12,561 nucleotides of DNA, taken from assembly GCA_016650355.1 (NCBI GenBank), contig JAENVX010000117.1, positions 1 to 12,561 of the forward strand, read 5' to 3'. This DNA is from Bacteroidia bacterium. GTDB taxonomy: Bacteria > Bacteroidota > Bacteroidia > Cytophagales > Cyclobacteriaceae. Below the pieces are notes generated by a model, which saw only the letters and a list, made by a program, of their open reading frames with translations, did no database searches and was not told the DNA's origin. A program made the translations under genes and the position numbers. This document shows positions 1 through 6,723 of this stretch, piece after piece; the stretch's first letter is position 1, and each line of letters starts with the position of its first letter.

Positions 1-93
1 AAAATTCAAAATTTAAAAATTAGAGATAATATAGACATTGATTTAATCTTGGACGACTTAAATTTTATTACATCTGAGAAGGATTTTGCTTGA
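1..93 (+). CDS. C-terminal tail of a gene cut by the window edge
   Basis: Reading from base 1, the frame is open for 30 codons and stops at TGA 91-93. The visible tail is rich in Ile, Leu, Asp and Asn and ends ...FITSEKDFA. It shows no recognisable motif, so no function can be given. Its last 8 bases overlap the TTG start proposed for the next gene, and the purine-rich stretch at 75-83 (gagaagga) lies inside this tail, where it could act as ribosome binding site for that gene. This suggests translational coupling. Thirty open codons could also occur by chance. The overlap and the ribosome binding site are what make a real gene end plausible. Confidence 0.45.
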   Translation, partial: KIQNLKIRDNIDIDLILDDLNFITSEKDFA

Positions 94-508
94 GAAAATC
101 GAAAAATATTTTGAATTTCCAGAAGTCATCATCGAAAACTTTAATTTGATGCATTCTACCTCTGCTAAATTCTGGGAAATTCATAAGGACATGAAGCTTA
201 TTTCACTTGAACAGCAGCGATTCATTTTACAAAATGCAATTGAGCAAATTTTAAAGAGCGAAAAATCAAATAAGAATTTGCAAGGTTCGGGTAGAGCGGC
301 AGTAGTGGCACCCTTATGTCAAGCCCAATATAACTCGGATTTACAAACCTGTGCAGAGGGGTCATATGTTGCAGCAGCGTGGTGTGGAATTCTATCTCCA
401 ACTTTACTTGCTGCGTTAGTGTGCTATGGGGGTGTGATGGCTGCTGATATTGTGTGTCATCGTGCTGCGGATAGAGATCTTGAGCTTTGCGAAGGAACCC
501 AATCTTAA
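86..508 (+). CDS. Small six-cysteine protein, predicted disulfide-linked helical hairpin, function unknown
   Basis: Not a family I recognise. Residues 1-65 look helical and polar and contain no signal peptide. Residues 66-70 (QGSGR) form a flexible joint. From there to the end is a compact Ala/Leu/Val-rich domain with Cys at 78, 89, 100, 113, 124 and 135, that is spacings 11-11-13-11-11. Eleven residues is about three helical turns, so each set of three cysteines falls on one face of a helix, and GILSPTLLAALV between C100 and C113 would be the turn. The outer segments both fit C-x6-D-L-x2-C (78-89 and 124-135), which hints at internal duplication. The TTG start at 86 is chosen for the purine-rich site at 75-83; ATG at 149 (M22) is the alternative. 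Such a domain would need an oxidising compartment, so leader-directed export is possible (inference). Secreted peptide or bacteriocin-like roles are guesses. Confidence 0.6.
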   Translation: MLEKIEKYFEFPEVIIENFNLMHSTSAKFWEIHKDMKLISLEQQRFILQNAIEQILKSEKSNKNLQGSGRAAVVAPLCQAQYNSDLQTCAEGSYVAAAWCGILSPTLLAALVCYGGVMAADIVCHRAADRDLELCEGTQS

Positions 509-780
509 ACTTTTTGAATATGATTTCTTTAACAATTGAACGGAAAATTAAAATACTCGAAACTATAAGTTATATGTGTGCCGTATTTCCAGTATTTACA
601 CTGAAATTGCAAATAATTCTCATCTTCGGTTTTATAGGATTTACACTACAACTCCCCATTTACCTTTTATATAGTTCTATCAATCGTCAAAAGGAATATT
701 TAAAGAATAAGGGATTCGTGTTGATAAGCGGATGTTTTTTTATCCTATTTCTAGTTATAAAATATCGGCTGTTTGATTAA
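487..780 (+). CDS. Small multi-pass membrane protein, unknown
   Basis: A protein of up to 97 residues with no recognised family. Hydrophobic segments lie at about residues 41-63 and 76-92, with a weaker one at 23-38; between the two clear ones is a short basic loop (INRQKEYLKNK). This predicts two or three membrane spans. The longest reading starts at TTG 487 and overlaps the previous gene by 22 bases. ATG at 520 (residue 12, leaving 86 residues) is at least as likely, because the first 11 residues add nothing conserved-looking; GAAGGA at 491-496 is rather far from it. It follows the six-cysteine gene directly. A small membrane protein next to a possible secreted peptide would fit an immunity or export-helper role, but nothing in the sequence shows this. 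Confidence 0.5.
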   Translation: MRRNPILNFLNMISLTIERKIKILETISYMCAVFPVFTLKLQIILIFGFIGFTLQLPIYLLYSSINRQKEYLKNKGFVLISGCFFILFLVIKYRLFD

Positions 781-803
781 GTTCTAGATCAAGAAAACTA
801 ACT

Positions 804-1022
804 TTGTTAGTGACTAGTTCGAAAAAAATATTTTTAGCCTTTGCCGGAGCCTTTTTTATAATGTTAGTTTACCTCAGTTACGATATTAGTAGACGCACAA
901 CTTCACCTGGTTCAAAGTCCCAGCTTAAAGAACGCCTCAAAAAGCAGTATTTAAAGAATCCTGCGAACCTTGTCGGTGTGGACACTACACTAAACGATAG
1001 TTCAAATTCAATTCATCGGTGA
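804..1022 (+). CDS. Small single-span membrane protein, unknown
   Basis: A 72-residue product with one strong hydrophobic segment (about residues 9-26) after a short lysine-containing N-terminus. A basic stretch follows (residues 38-51, rich in Lys and Arg), then a polar Asn/Ser/Asp-rich tail. No family recognised. The start is TTG 804; GTG at 810 is possible, and neither has a clear Shine-Dalgarno site, as is common in Bacteroidota. It lies 23 bases after the preceding membrane-protein gene and is the last of the left-edge group, so it is probably co-transcribed. With a TTG start and a short frame, a chance ORF cannot be excluded; the well-formed membrane segment argues for a real gene. Confidence 0.4.
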   Translation: MLVTSSKKIFLAFAGAFFIMLVYLSYDISRRTTSPGSKSQLKERLKKQYLKNPANLVGVDTTLNDSSNSIHR

Positions 1023-1128
1023 AATAAGCAATTTATCAGATTTTTGATCAGATCATCGGATATGAATTTGCCATGATGCATGTGCACTATACTTTAGTAT
1101 CAGATTAAAGCCAACTATAGACAAGATT

Positions 1129-1160
1129 ATCCCCTGAGGTCAAGGACTTTGGGGGATTTT
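1129..1160 (+). terminator. Possible terminator or attenuator hairpin
   Basis: ATCCCC (1129-1134) pairs with GGGGAT (1152-1157), possibly extended inward by GAG/CTT, and is followed by a short T run (1157-1160, then ctcattt). It lies 106 bases after the last left-edge gene, so it could end that transcript. The T tract is weak, and the 5' arm can alternatively pair with GGGGATAAT at 1184-1192. Confidence 0.35.
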
Positions 1161-1267
1161 CTCATTTAAGGCCACCCATTTTTGGGGATAATATCAAAAT
1201 AGATAGCTCCATTCTTTCTTATCTTAAAATAGCGATGGCCATGCTTGATTCAATCGCTAATTATAGC

Positions 1268-1284
1268 AATCTTGTAGCAAGATT
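1268..1284 (+). promoter_or_regulatory. Hairpin directly before the start codon
   Basis: A perfect 7-bp stem with a 3-base loop, AATCTTG-TAG-CAAGATT, ends 8 bases before ATG 1293, where the ribosome would bind. No Shine-Dalgarno sequence is seen there. It could influence translation of the first gene of the operon or be an operator. The role is inferred from position only. Confidence 0.35.
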
Positions 1285-1292
1285 TCCAAGCT

Positions 1293-2114
1293 ATGAAAAG
1301 CATACATCGTTCCTTTATTGCCAAATGCTTTTTTGTTACCACGGCATTTTTTTCTTCCTGTTCTTATAATGACTTTCCTGTACCTATTGATTGTGATACG
1401 TCAGACCTCACTATCAAAATAGACTCAAAGAAAGATGTGACAGGTTGTAATTCAATTGATGGAAGTATCAGCGTATCGGCTATCGGAGGACAGGGGCCTT
1501 ACGATTTTAGTTTGAATACTGGTGTGTATCAGACGTCCGGAGTTTTTCCAAATCTGGGTCCAGGATCGTATACAATGACGGCTAAGGATGTTTATGGTTG
1601 CACGAGTATCAAGCAAGTTGATATAGTATCTACTAGCTCAAATCTTAATGCGGTAGCAACGACAATTCCAGGTACCGATTGCTTTTCTGATAACGGATCA
1701 ATTACGGTCACAGCATCTCAGGGAAAGCCTCCCTATAAATTCCAATTTGGATCGGGGAGTTTTGGCGATATAAGTACGTTTAACAATTTAAAGTCTGGAA
1801 ACTATACTGTAACGATTAAAGACGCAGAGAATTGTCCACTTCTTCTTAACATTAATGTTGCGCAAGGCAGCACTTCCATTAGTTATACAAATGACATTAA
1901 AACTATTCTGGATACGAGTTGCAATACTTCAGGCTGTCATAATGGTTCGCTTGGCGCCTCACGAGATTGGCGGACGTATGCTACGAGTAAAGCAAATGCT
2001 GGAATTATTAAATCGCGAACAGTAAATAAAACCATGCCGCCAGGAACACCCTTGACCCAAAAACAGATTGACGAGATTTCATGTTGGGTTGATGACGGTG
2101 CTCCTAATAATTAA
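1293..2114 (+). CDS. Lipoprotein with two SprB-type repeats and a cytochrome-c-like domain
   Basis: A 273-residue envelope protein. An N-terminal signal peptide ends in FFSSC, with Cys23 as the likely lipidated residue. Two SprB-type repeats follow, at about 39-112 and 118-190. Each has the typical order: Cys, then DGSI/NGSI, GGxGPY or GKPPY, an N-L-x-x-G-x-Y-T turn, and a closing KDxxxC. The C-terminal domain (about 197-273) resembles the planctomycete/Bacteroidota cytochrome-c-like type: ILDTSCNTSGCHNG gives a CX4CH haem motif (C210, C215, H216), TMPPG supplies a candidate Met248 axial ligand, and the end LTQKQIDEISCWVDDGAP is characteristic of that family. The protein probably sits on the outer membrane or cell surface, with the repeats acting as a spacer or adhesin and the haem domain as an electron carrier (inference). 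First gene of an operon with yceI-like and barrel genes; 21 bases separate it from the next. Confidence 0.85.
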   Translation: MKSIHRSFIAKCFFVTTAFFSSCSYNDFPVPIDCDTSDLTIKIDSKKDVTGCNSIDGSISVSAIGGQGPYDFSLNTGVYQTSGVFPNLGPGSYTMTAKDVYGCTSIKQVDIVSTSSNLNAVATTIPGTDCFSDNGSITVTASQGKPPYKFQFGSGSFGDISTFNNLKSGNYTVTIKDAENCPLLLNINVAQGSTSISYTNDIKTILDTSCNTSGCHNGSLGASRDWRTYATSKANAGIIKSRTVNKTMPPGTPLTQKQIDEISCWVDDGAPNN

Positions 2115-2135
2115 TTTTTCACTTAATTTATTAAT

Positions 2136-2672
2136 ATGAAGAACATCGGATTTATTTTATTGCTGATTGGACAAAGTTTGTTCTCATATGCTCAAAAATT
2201 TGTAACAGAGAGCAGTTCAGTAAGTTTTTTTTCTGACGGTGCCATTGAGGATATATCAGCACAAAATTCGAAAGCTGTAAGTATTTTTAATTCAACAACA
2301 GGAGACATTGTCTATTCAATTCCTATTAAAGATTTTGAATTTGAAAAGTCTCTTATGAAGGAACACTTCAATGAGAAGTATTTGGAGACAGAGAAATTTC
2401 CCAAGGCAACTTTTCAGGGTAAGATTTCTGGATTCACAATTGCCTCAGCAGGAGAACAAATTGCAAAGGCTGCTGGAAAACTTACGATTCATGGTGTGAC
2501 TAAAGAAATTGAGGTGCCAGGTACGGTTGAGATAGCGAAAGGAAAGTTGGTAATGAAATCCAAATTTATGGTGAAGCTGGAGGATTACAGTATTGCAATT
2601 CCGCAACTCTTATGGCAGAATTTGGCTGAAGAGGTTGAGGTCAAAATTGAATTTACGTACAAAGCTCAATGA
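2136..2672 (+). CDS. YceI-family secreted lipid-binding protein
   Basis: A 178-residue protein with a clear signal peptide (hydrophobic residues 4-18, cleavage likely after A19 in SYA-QK). The mature part matches the YceI family, a lipocalin-like barrel that binds isoprenoid or other amphipathic ligands in its cavity. The recognisable blocks are FPKATF (88-93), the central KLTIHGVTKEIEVPG (115-129), and the closing strand with KIEFTYKA. The length is normal. It would act in the periplasm. Its stop codon overlaps the ATG of the following barrel gene (ATGA), and it follows the cytochrome-like lipoprotein by 21 bases, so the three are almost certainly one transcript. The ligand cannot be read from the sequence; a quinone or other prenyl lipid would suit the haem-protein neighbour (inference). 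Confidence 0.9.
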   Translation: MKNIGFILLLIGQSLFSYAQKFVTESSSVSFFSDGAIEDISAQNSKAVSIFNSTTGDIVYSIPIKDFEFEKSLMKEHFNEKYLETEKFPKATFQGKISGFTIASAGEQIAKAAGKLTIHGVTKEIEVPGTVEIAKGKLVMKSKFMVKLEDYSIAIPQLLWQNLAEEVEVKIEFTYKAQ

Positions 2673-3553
2673 TTTCTATGAAGAAGATTATTACACTATC
2701 CTTAATGATGCTTTCATCTATTTGTGTTTCAGCGCAGGATGATCTAATGAAAGAGTTGGAGAACAGTCAAAAACCAGAGATAACCTACATAGGTCAAACC
2801 TTTAAAGGAACAAGAATTATCAATGGACAATCTGTTGAAACAAAACCAAAGGGCGCTCTTGAATTTCTTTTTTCCCATCGGTTTGGCAGAATTAATTCTG
2901 GGGCATATACCCTTTGGGGATTAGACGATGCTTTCGTGCGACTTGGTTTTGAGTATGGATTAACAGATCGATTAGGTATTGGCATCGGCCGCAGTTCTAC
3001 AGATAAAACCTATGACAGTTATGTTCGATATAAAGTGGCTAGACAGAGTACTGGCGCACGTAATTTTCCTTTAACAATTACCGCTGTGGGAACTACCAAT
3101 GTTAAGACATCACCGAACGACAACCCCTTATTAGTATTTGAGGATCGTTTGTCATATGTCGCTCAGGTTATGTTTGCGCGCAAATTTTCCAGTAATTTCT
3201 CAGCACAATTGACACCAATTTTTGTGCACCGCAACACGGTTAATCAGAGCATCGAAAACAATGATGATATAGCCATTGGAATTGGTGGGAGGTATAAGAT
3301 TACTCGCAGCCTTGCTTTGAGTGGGGAATATTATTATCGATTGAACCCACATGAGAACACCCCATATTATAATTCGATTGGTTTTGGCCTTGATATTGAA
3401 ACCGGGGGCCACGTTTTCCAACTATTATTCACCAATAGCCTTAGTATGATTGAACGGTCCGTAGTGGCTGAAACAGACGGTGATTTTGGTGCTGGTGATA
3501 TTCATTTCGGCTTTAACATAAGCCGCACGTTTCAGATTGTTAAGCCCAAATAG
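2669..3553 (+). CDS. Outer-membrane beta-barrel protein, DUF5777-like
   Basis: A 294-residue protein with a signal peptide (about residues 4-22, cleavage near SAQ). The mature part is built of alternating strands with many Gly, Tyr, Phe and Arg residues and ends in a basic strand, as in Bacteroidota outer-membrane barrels. The run EFLFSHRFGRINSG...LWGLDDAFVRLGFEYG resembles the DUF5777 barrel family as I remember it; the function of that family is unknown to me. The annotated start overlaps the previous stop by 4 bases (ATG 2669). The in-frame ATG at 2678, nine bases later, gives the better signal peptide (MKKIITLSL...) and may be the true start. Last gene of the cytochrome-YceI-barrel operon, so it may provide the outer-membrane part of whatever that set does. 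Confidence 0.8.
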   Translation: MISMKKIITLSLMMLSSICVSAQDDLMKELENSQKPEITYIGQTFKGTRIINGQSVETKPKGALEFLFSHRFGRINSGAYTLWGLDDAFVRLGFEYGLTDRLGIGIGRSSTDKTYDSYVRYKVARQSTGARNFPLTITAVGTTNVKTSPNDNPLLVFEDRLSYVAQVMFARKFSSNFSAQLTPIFVHRNTVNQSIENNDDIAIGIGGRYKITRSLALSGEYYYRLNPHENTPYYNSIGFGLDIETGGHVFQLLFTNSLSMIERSVVAETDGDFGAGDIHFGFNISRTFQIVKPK

Positions 3554-3639
3554 AAAATAAGGATCTATTGATTGCTCTTTCAGATTGAAATGAGGCATAG
3601 GTTTTTTACTTTTAAACCTGATCCAGAAAAAAACCAGCC

Positions 3640-5028
3640 TTGTTACTTTTCTCCATCGTAATCTACCTAACCATAACTGTATTCATTGGTTATTGGGCCT
3701 CAAGCAAAGTAAAAACCTCAGGAGACTTCATGTTAGCGGGTCGTAGTTTGCCGTTAATTCTCAGTTCCTCGGCATTGTTTGCAACTTGGTTTGGATCAGA
3801 AACTGTCTTTGGAGCTTCATCAGAGTTTTTGAAGGGTGGACTTTATTCAGTCATAGAAGATCCTTTTGGCGCAGCCTTATGTTTACTGTTGTTCGGGTTA
3901 TTCTTTGCCCGAAAGTTGTACAACATGAATCTGCTCACGTTGGGTGATTTTTTTAAAGTACGATTTGGAAAAAGAACGGAGCTTGTCGCCAGTGTTTTCC
4001 TGGCGCCACCCTATGTTGGTTACATTGCTGCACAGCTTGTGGCAATGGGATTGATACTCAACGTAGTCACTGGAATGGAGACCTGGCATGGAGTTGTCCT
4101 GAGTGCTTTGGTCGTTACTTTTTATACGTATATCGGAGGTATGTGGGCAATATCAATTACCGATTTTATTCAAAGCATCATCATAATTATTGGACTAGCT
4201 GTGTTGGCTATAATACTTGCAGATAAAGCAGGCGGTTTTATGAATGTTCTACAAAGTGTTCCAAAAGAGAATTTGCAATTTTTCCCAAAACCGGAATGGG
4301 AGGAAGTAACCACTTATTTAGCTGCGTGGTCTGTTCTGGGATTGGGGTCAATACCATCTCAGGATGTTTTTCAAAGAACTATGTCATCAAATTCTGCATC
4401 CACTGCGGTGCGATCTTGTTACATAGCCGCATTGCTTTACCTTACCGTGGCTATGCTGCCACTCTTCATTAGCTTATGCACTAAGCATTTATACCCTGAT
4501 CAAATATTAGGAGATCATCAATTGGCATTACCCAACATGGTATTGGCCCACACCACGTTGCCAATACAAGTTCTTTTTTTTGGTTCTCTTCTTTCTGCCA
4601 TCATGAGCACGACTAGTTCAGCTATACTTGCACCAGCGGCAATTTTTTCTGAAAATTTATTGAAGCCGCTATCAGGCGGAAAACTAACGGATAAACAATT
4701 ACTATTGTCTACGCGAGTTTCTATTTTAGTTTTCGCAACAATCGCAACGATCATGGCCTGCGTGCGATCCAATATTTATGAGCTGGTAGGTGAGTCTTCC
4801 ATTCTAAGTTTGGTATCTTTGTTTGCTCCATTGGTGTTTGGGTTATATTGGAAAAAATCCAGCAGTTACGGTGCAATGTCCGCTATGGTTGCAGGACTAT
4901 CTAGTTGGATTTTTTTTCGTGTTTTCGAAATCTCTATTCCATCACTTGTGCCCGCCACACTTATTAGTTTAAGTACCTTAGTAATAGTAAGTTTAGTTTA
5001 TCCAGATACAAAAGAAAACCATGGTTAA
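3640..5028 (+). CDS. Sodium:solute symporter (SSS/SLC5 family)
   Basis: A 462-residue inner-membrane transporter of the LeuT fold with about 12-13 hydrophobic segments. Family marks are the early SGDFMLAGRSLP block (about residues 27-39), then FATWFGSETVFG, the GGMWAISITDFIQ block in the middle, and S-T-T-S-S-A-I-L-A near 323-331, in the helix that forms the Na2 sodium site in characterised members. It imports a solute driven by sodium; the sequence resembles the choline/proline-like branch but the substrate cannot be assigned. TTG at 3640 is the only usable start: the frame is closed by TGA at 3619-3621 and no ATG precedes the conserved N-terminal helix. It overlaps the OsmC gene by 8 bases, so it is likely co-transcribed with it and metZ. 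A sulfur-compound or amino-acid substrate would fit (inference). Confidence 0.9.
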   Translation: MLLFSIVIYLTITVFIGYWASSKVKTSGDFMLAGRSLPLILSSSALFATWFGSETVFGASSEFLKGGLYSVIEDPFGAALCLLLFGLFFARKLYNMNLLTLGDFFKVRFGKRTELVASVFLAPPYVGYIAAQLVAMGLILNVVTGMETWHGVVLSALVVTFYTYIGGMWAISITDFIQSIIIIIGLAVLAIILADKAGGFMNVLQSVPKENLQFFPKPEWEEVTTYLAAWSVLGLGSIPSQDVFQRTMSSNSASTAVRSCYIAALLYLTVAMLPLFISLCTKHLYPDQILGDHQLALPNMVLAHTTLPIQVLFFGSLLSAIMSTTSSAILAPAAIFSENLLKPLSGGKLTDKQLLLSTRVSILVFATIATIMACVRSNIYELVGESSILSLVSLFAPLVFGLYWKKSSSYGAMSAMVAGLSSWIFFRVFEISIPSLVPATLISLSTLVIVSLVYPDTKENHG

Positions 5029-5443
5029 GATAGAGCTCCATCGCGTTAGTGGTGATTTTCATTTAGAAGCCGTAAATGAAAATGGTAACGCACTTCAAAT
5101 GGATGCATCTCCCAAAATTGGAGGAACGGATAAAGGGTTACGGCCTATGCAATTATTGCTCGCAGCCTTGGGCGGCTGCAGTACAATGGACGTTGTCAGT
5201 ATTTTGAAAAAGCAACGACAAGAGCTGAAGGATATTAAAATTACTATAACCGGAGAACGTGAGCAGGATGAGGTGCCGGCATTGTATACGGAAGTGCACG
5301 TTCACTTTAAACTTTACGGCCAGCTGGACAAGGATAAAGTAGAGAAAGCAGTAAGTTTGTCGGTTGAAAAATATTGTTCGGTGGCAAAAACCCTGGAAGC
5401 AACTGCGGAAGTGACTTATAGTTTTGAAATTATTGATGCATGA
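5021..5443 (+). CDS. OsmC/Ohr-family protein
   Basis: A 140-residue cytoplasmic protein of the OsmC family. Members are thiol peroxidases that reduce organic hydroperoxides using two cysteines. Both expected cysteines are present: Cys53 in AALGGCSTMDV, at the start of the central helix, and Cys119 in EKYCSVAKTL. Arg41 (GLRPMQ) lies just before the first helix, where family members carry the substrate-contacting region. The sequence is of the YhfA-like branch rather than classical Ohr, so peroxidase activity is likely but not certain. Length is typical. The start overlaps the symporter end by 8 bases and the stop overlaps the metZ ATG by 4 (ATGA), indicating tight translational coupling. Confidence 0.9.
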   Translation: MVKIELHRVSGDFHLEAVNENGNALQMDASPKIGGTDKGLRPMQLLLAALGGCSTMDVVSILKKQRQELKDIKITITGEREQDEVPALYTEVHVHFKLYGQLDKDKVEKAVSLSVEKYCSVAKTLEATAEVTYSFEIIDA

Positions 5444-6636
5444 GTGAAGAGAAAACGAATCACAAAGGCGGTTATTCTGAAACTGCCGCGATCAGGACGC
5501 AACATGAGCGTACAGATTTTCGTGAGCATTCAGTTCCGTTATATTTGACATCCAGTTTTGTATTTGATGATGCAGAACAGGCAAGGGCTTTATTTGCTGA
5601 TGAAGTCCCGGGAAATATCTATACCAGATTTTCCAATCCAAATAACACTGAGTTTATAGAAAAGCTTTGCCTTTTAGAAGGGACGGAAGATGGAATTGCT
5701 ACTGCTTCAGGTATGGCGGCAATGTATATCAGTATGGCTTCGCTTTTAAAGTCTGGCGATCACATTCTTGCTTCACGTTCAGTGTTTGGGTCAACACATC
5801 AAATATTAAATATCATCTTTCCCAAGGTAAACATAAGCTATACTTATGCCGATATAACGGATCCTAAATCGTGGGAGAGTAAGATTCAGTCGAACACCAA
5901 AATGATTTTCGTGGAGACGCCATCCAATCCAGCTCTTGACATAATTGATTTAGAATGGCTGGGGAAGTTAGCGACAAAGCACAAATTGATTTTGAATGTG
6001 GATAACTGTTTTGCTACTCCGTATTTGCAAAACCCTGCCAAATGGGGTGCACATTTAGTAACACACTCGGCTACTAAATTTATTGATGGCCAGGGTCGCG
6101 TTATTGGTGGAGCAGTTCTGGGAACGAAAGAATTAATAAAAGAGGTTAGATTTTTTGCTCGACATACAGGACCCGCTATGTCTCCATTCAATGCATGGGT
6201 GCTTTCAAAAAGCCTTGAAACGCTTGCAGTTCGTATGGAACGCCATTGCCAGAATGCGCTGCACCTTGCTAGTTATTTAGAAAATCATGCTGAGGTACTG
6301 AAGGTTAAGTACCCGTTCCTGAATTCACATCCTCAACACGAATTAGCAAAAAAACAAATGCGGCATGGGGGAGGGGTAGTGACATTTGAAATTAAGGGAG
6401 GAATAGACCGTGGCCGTAAATTCCTGAATAGCCTTAAGATGATTTCTCATTCTGCGAACCTAGGTGATACACGCACCATTGCAACGCATCCGGCTTCCAC
6501 CACTCATTCTAAATTAACAAATGATGAGCGAGAGGCTGTGGGAATTTTACCCGGTTTGATCAGGATTTCTGTTGGCCTCGAAGACTTAAAGGACGTGATT
6601 GTTGATCTTGATCAGGCGATAAAAAATAGTCAATAA
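5440..6636 (+). CDS. metZ: O-succinylhomoserine sulfhydrylase
   Basis: A 398-residue PLP enzyme of the Cys/Met metabolism family. It would combine an activated homoserine (O-succinyl, or in some Bacteroidota O-acetyl) with sulfide to give homocysteine for methionine synthesis. Visible marks: Y61-x-R63 in IYTRFSNP, which contacts the PLP phosphate of the partner subunit; SGMAA (90-94); the ETPSNP block (159-164); D188 in VDNCFATPY, which binds the PLP ring nitrogen; and the PLP lysine K213 in HSATKFIDGQGR. DGQGR(V)xGG after that lysine is typical of MetZ as opposed to cystathionine synthases or lyases, and F116 replaces the tyrosine common in the latter. The C-terminal block SLGDT-like (ANLGDTRTIATHPASTTH) is intact. 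It overlaps the OsmC gene by 4 bases and is the last gene of the operon before a terminator. Confidence 0.92.
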   Translation: MSEEKTNHKGGYSETAAIRTQHERTDFREHSVPLYLTSSFVFDDAEQARALFADEVPGNIYTRFSNPNNTEFIEKLCLLEGTEDGIATASGMAAMYISMASLLKSGDHILASRSVFGSTHQILNIIFPKVNISYTYADITDPKSWESKIQSNTKMIFVETPSNPALDIIDLEWLGKLATKHKLILNVDNCFATPYLQNPAKWGAHLVTHSATKFIDGQGRVIGGAVLGTKELIKEVRFFARHTGPAMSPFNAWVLSKSLETLAVRMERHCQNALHLASYLENHAEVLKVKYPFLNSHPQHELAKKQMRHGGGVVTFEIKGGIDRGRKFLNSLKMISHSANLGDTRTIATHPASTTHSKLTNDEREAVGILPGLIRISVGLEDLKDVIVDLDQAIKNSQ

Positions 6637-6674
6637 GCATTGATAATAGCTTCTGAGCGAAAGGTCACCGACTC

Positions 6675-6708
6675 AAAAAAAAAGCCGCCCTTAGGCAGCT
6701 CCTTTTTT
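6675..6708. terminator. Bidirectional terminator between convergent genes
   Basis: AGCCGCC (6683-6689) pairs with GGCAGCT (6694-6700) with one mismatch, around a CTTA loop. A run of A precedes it (6675-6683) and a run of T follows (6703-6708), so it has the form of an intrinsic terminator on both strands. It lies between the metZ stop and the end of the convergent lipoprotein gene. Confidence 0.8.
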
Positions 6709-6723
6709 GAATGTAAAAAAAAT

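Larger units (their letters stand above)
1023..1292. other. Gene-free region with several small inverted repeats
   Basis: No ORF worth calling. It contains a short palindrome TGATCaGATCA at about 1045-1055; CTTTA/TAAAG around an 9-base loop near 1093-1110; ATTATCCCC (1126-1134), which can pair with GGGGATAAT (1184-1192) or, in part, with GGGGAT (1152-1157); and a tight hairpin AATCTTG-TAG-CAAGATT (1268-1284) just before the next start codon. It probably holds the end of the left-edge transcript and the leader of the SprB-cytochrome operon. I could not identify a clean Bacteroidota promoter (TTTG, then TAnnTTTG). Confidence 0.5.

Noticed and set aside
3568..3605. Possible promoter before the symporter (TTG near 3572 and TAGGTTTT at 3598-3605)
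   Set aside because: Spacing of about 23 and an imperfect second element do not fit the Bacteroidota consensus well enough to call.
5667..6191. Overlapping short frames on both strands inside metZ
   Set aside because: The metZ frame carries every catalytic motif across this stretch; the others are shadows with cysteine- and serine-rich random composition.
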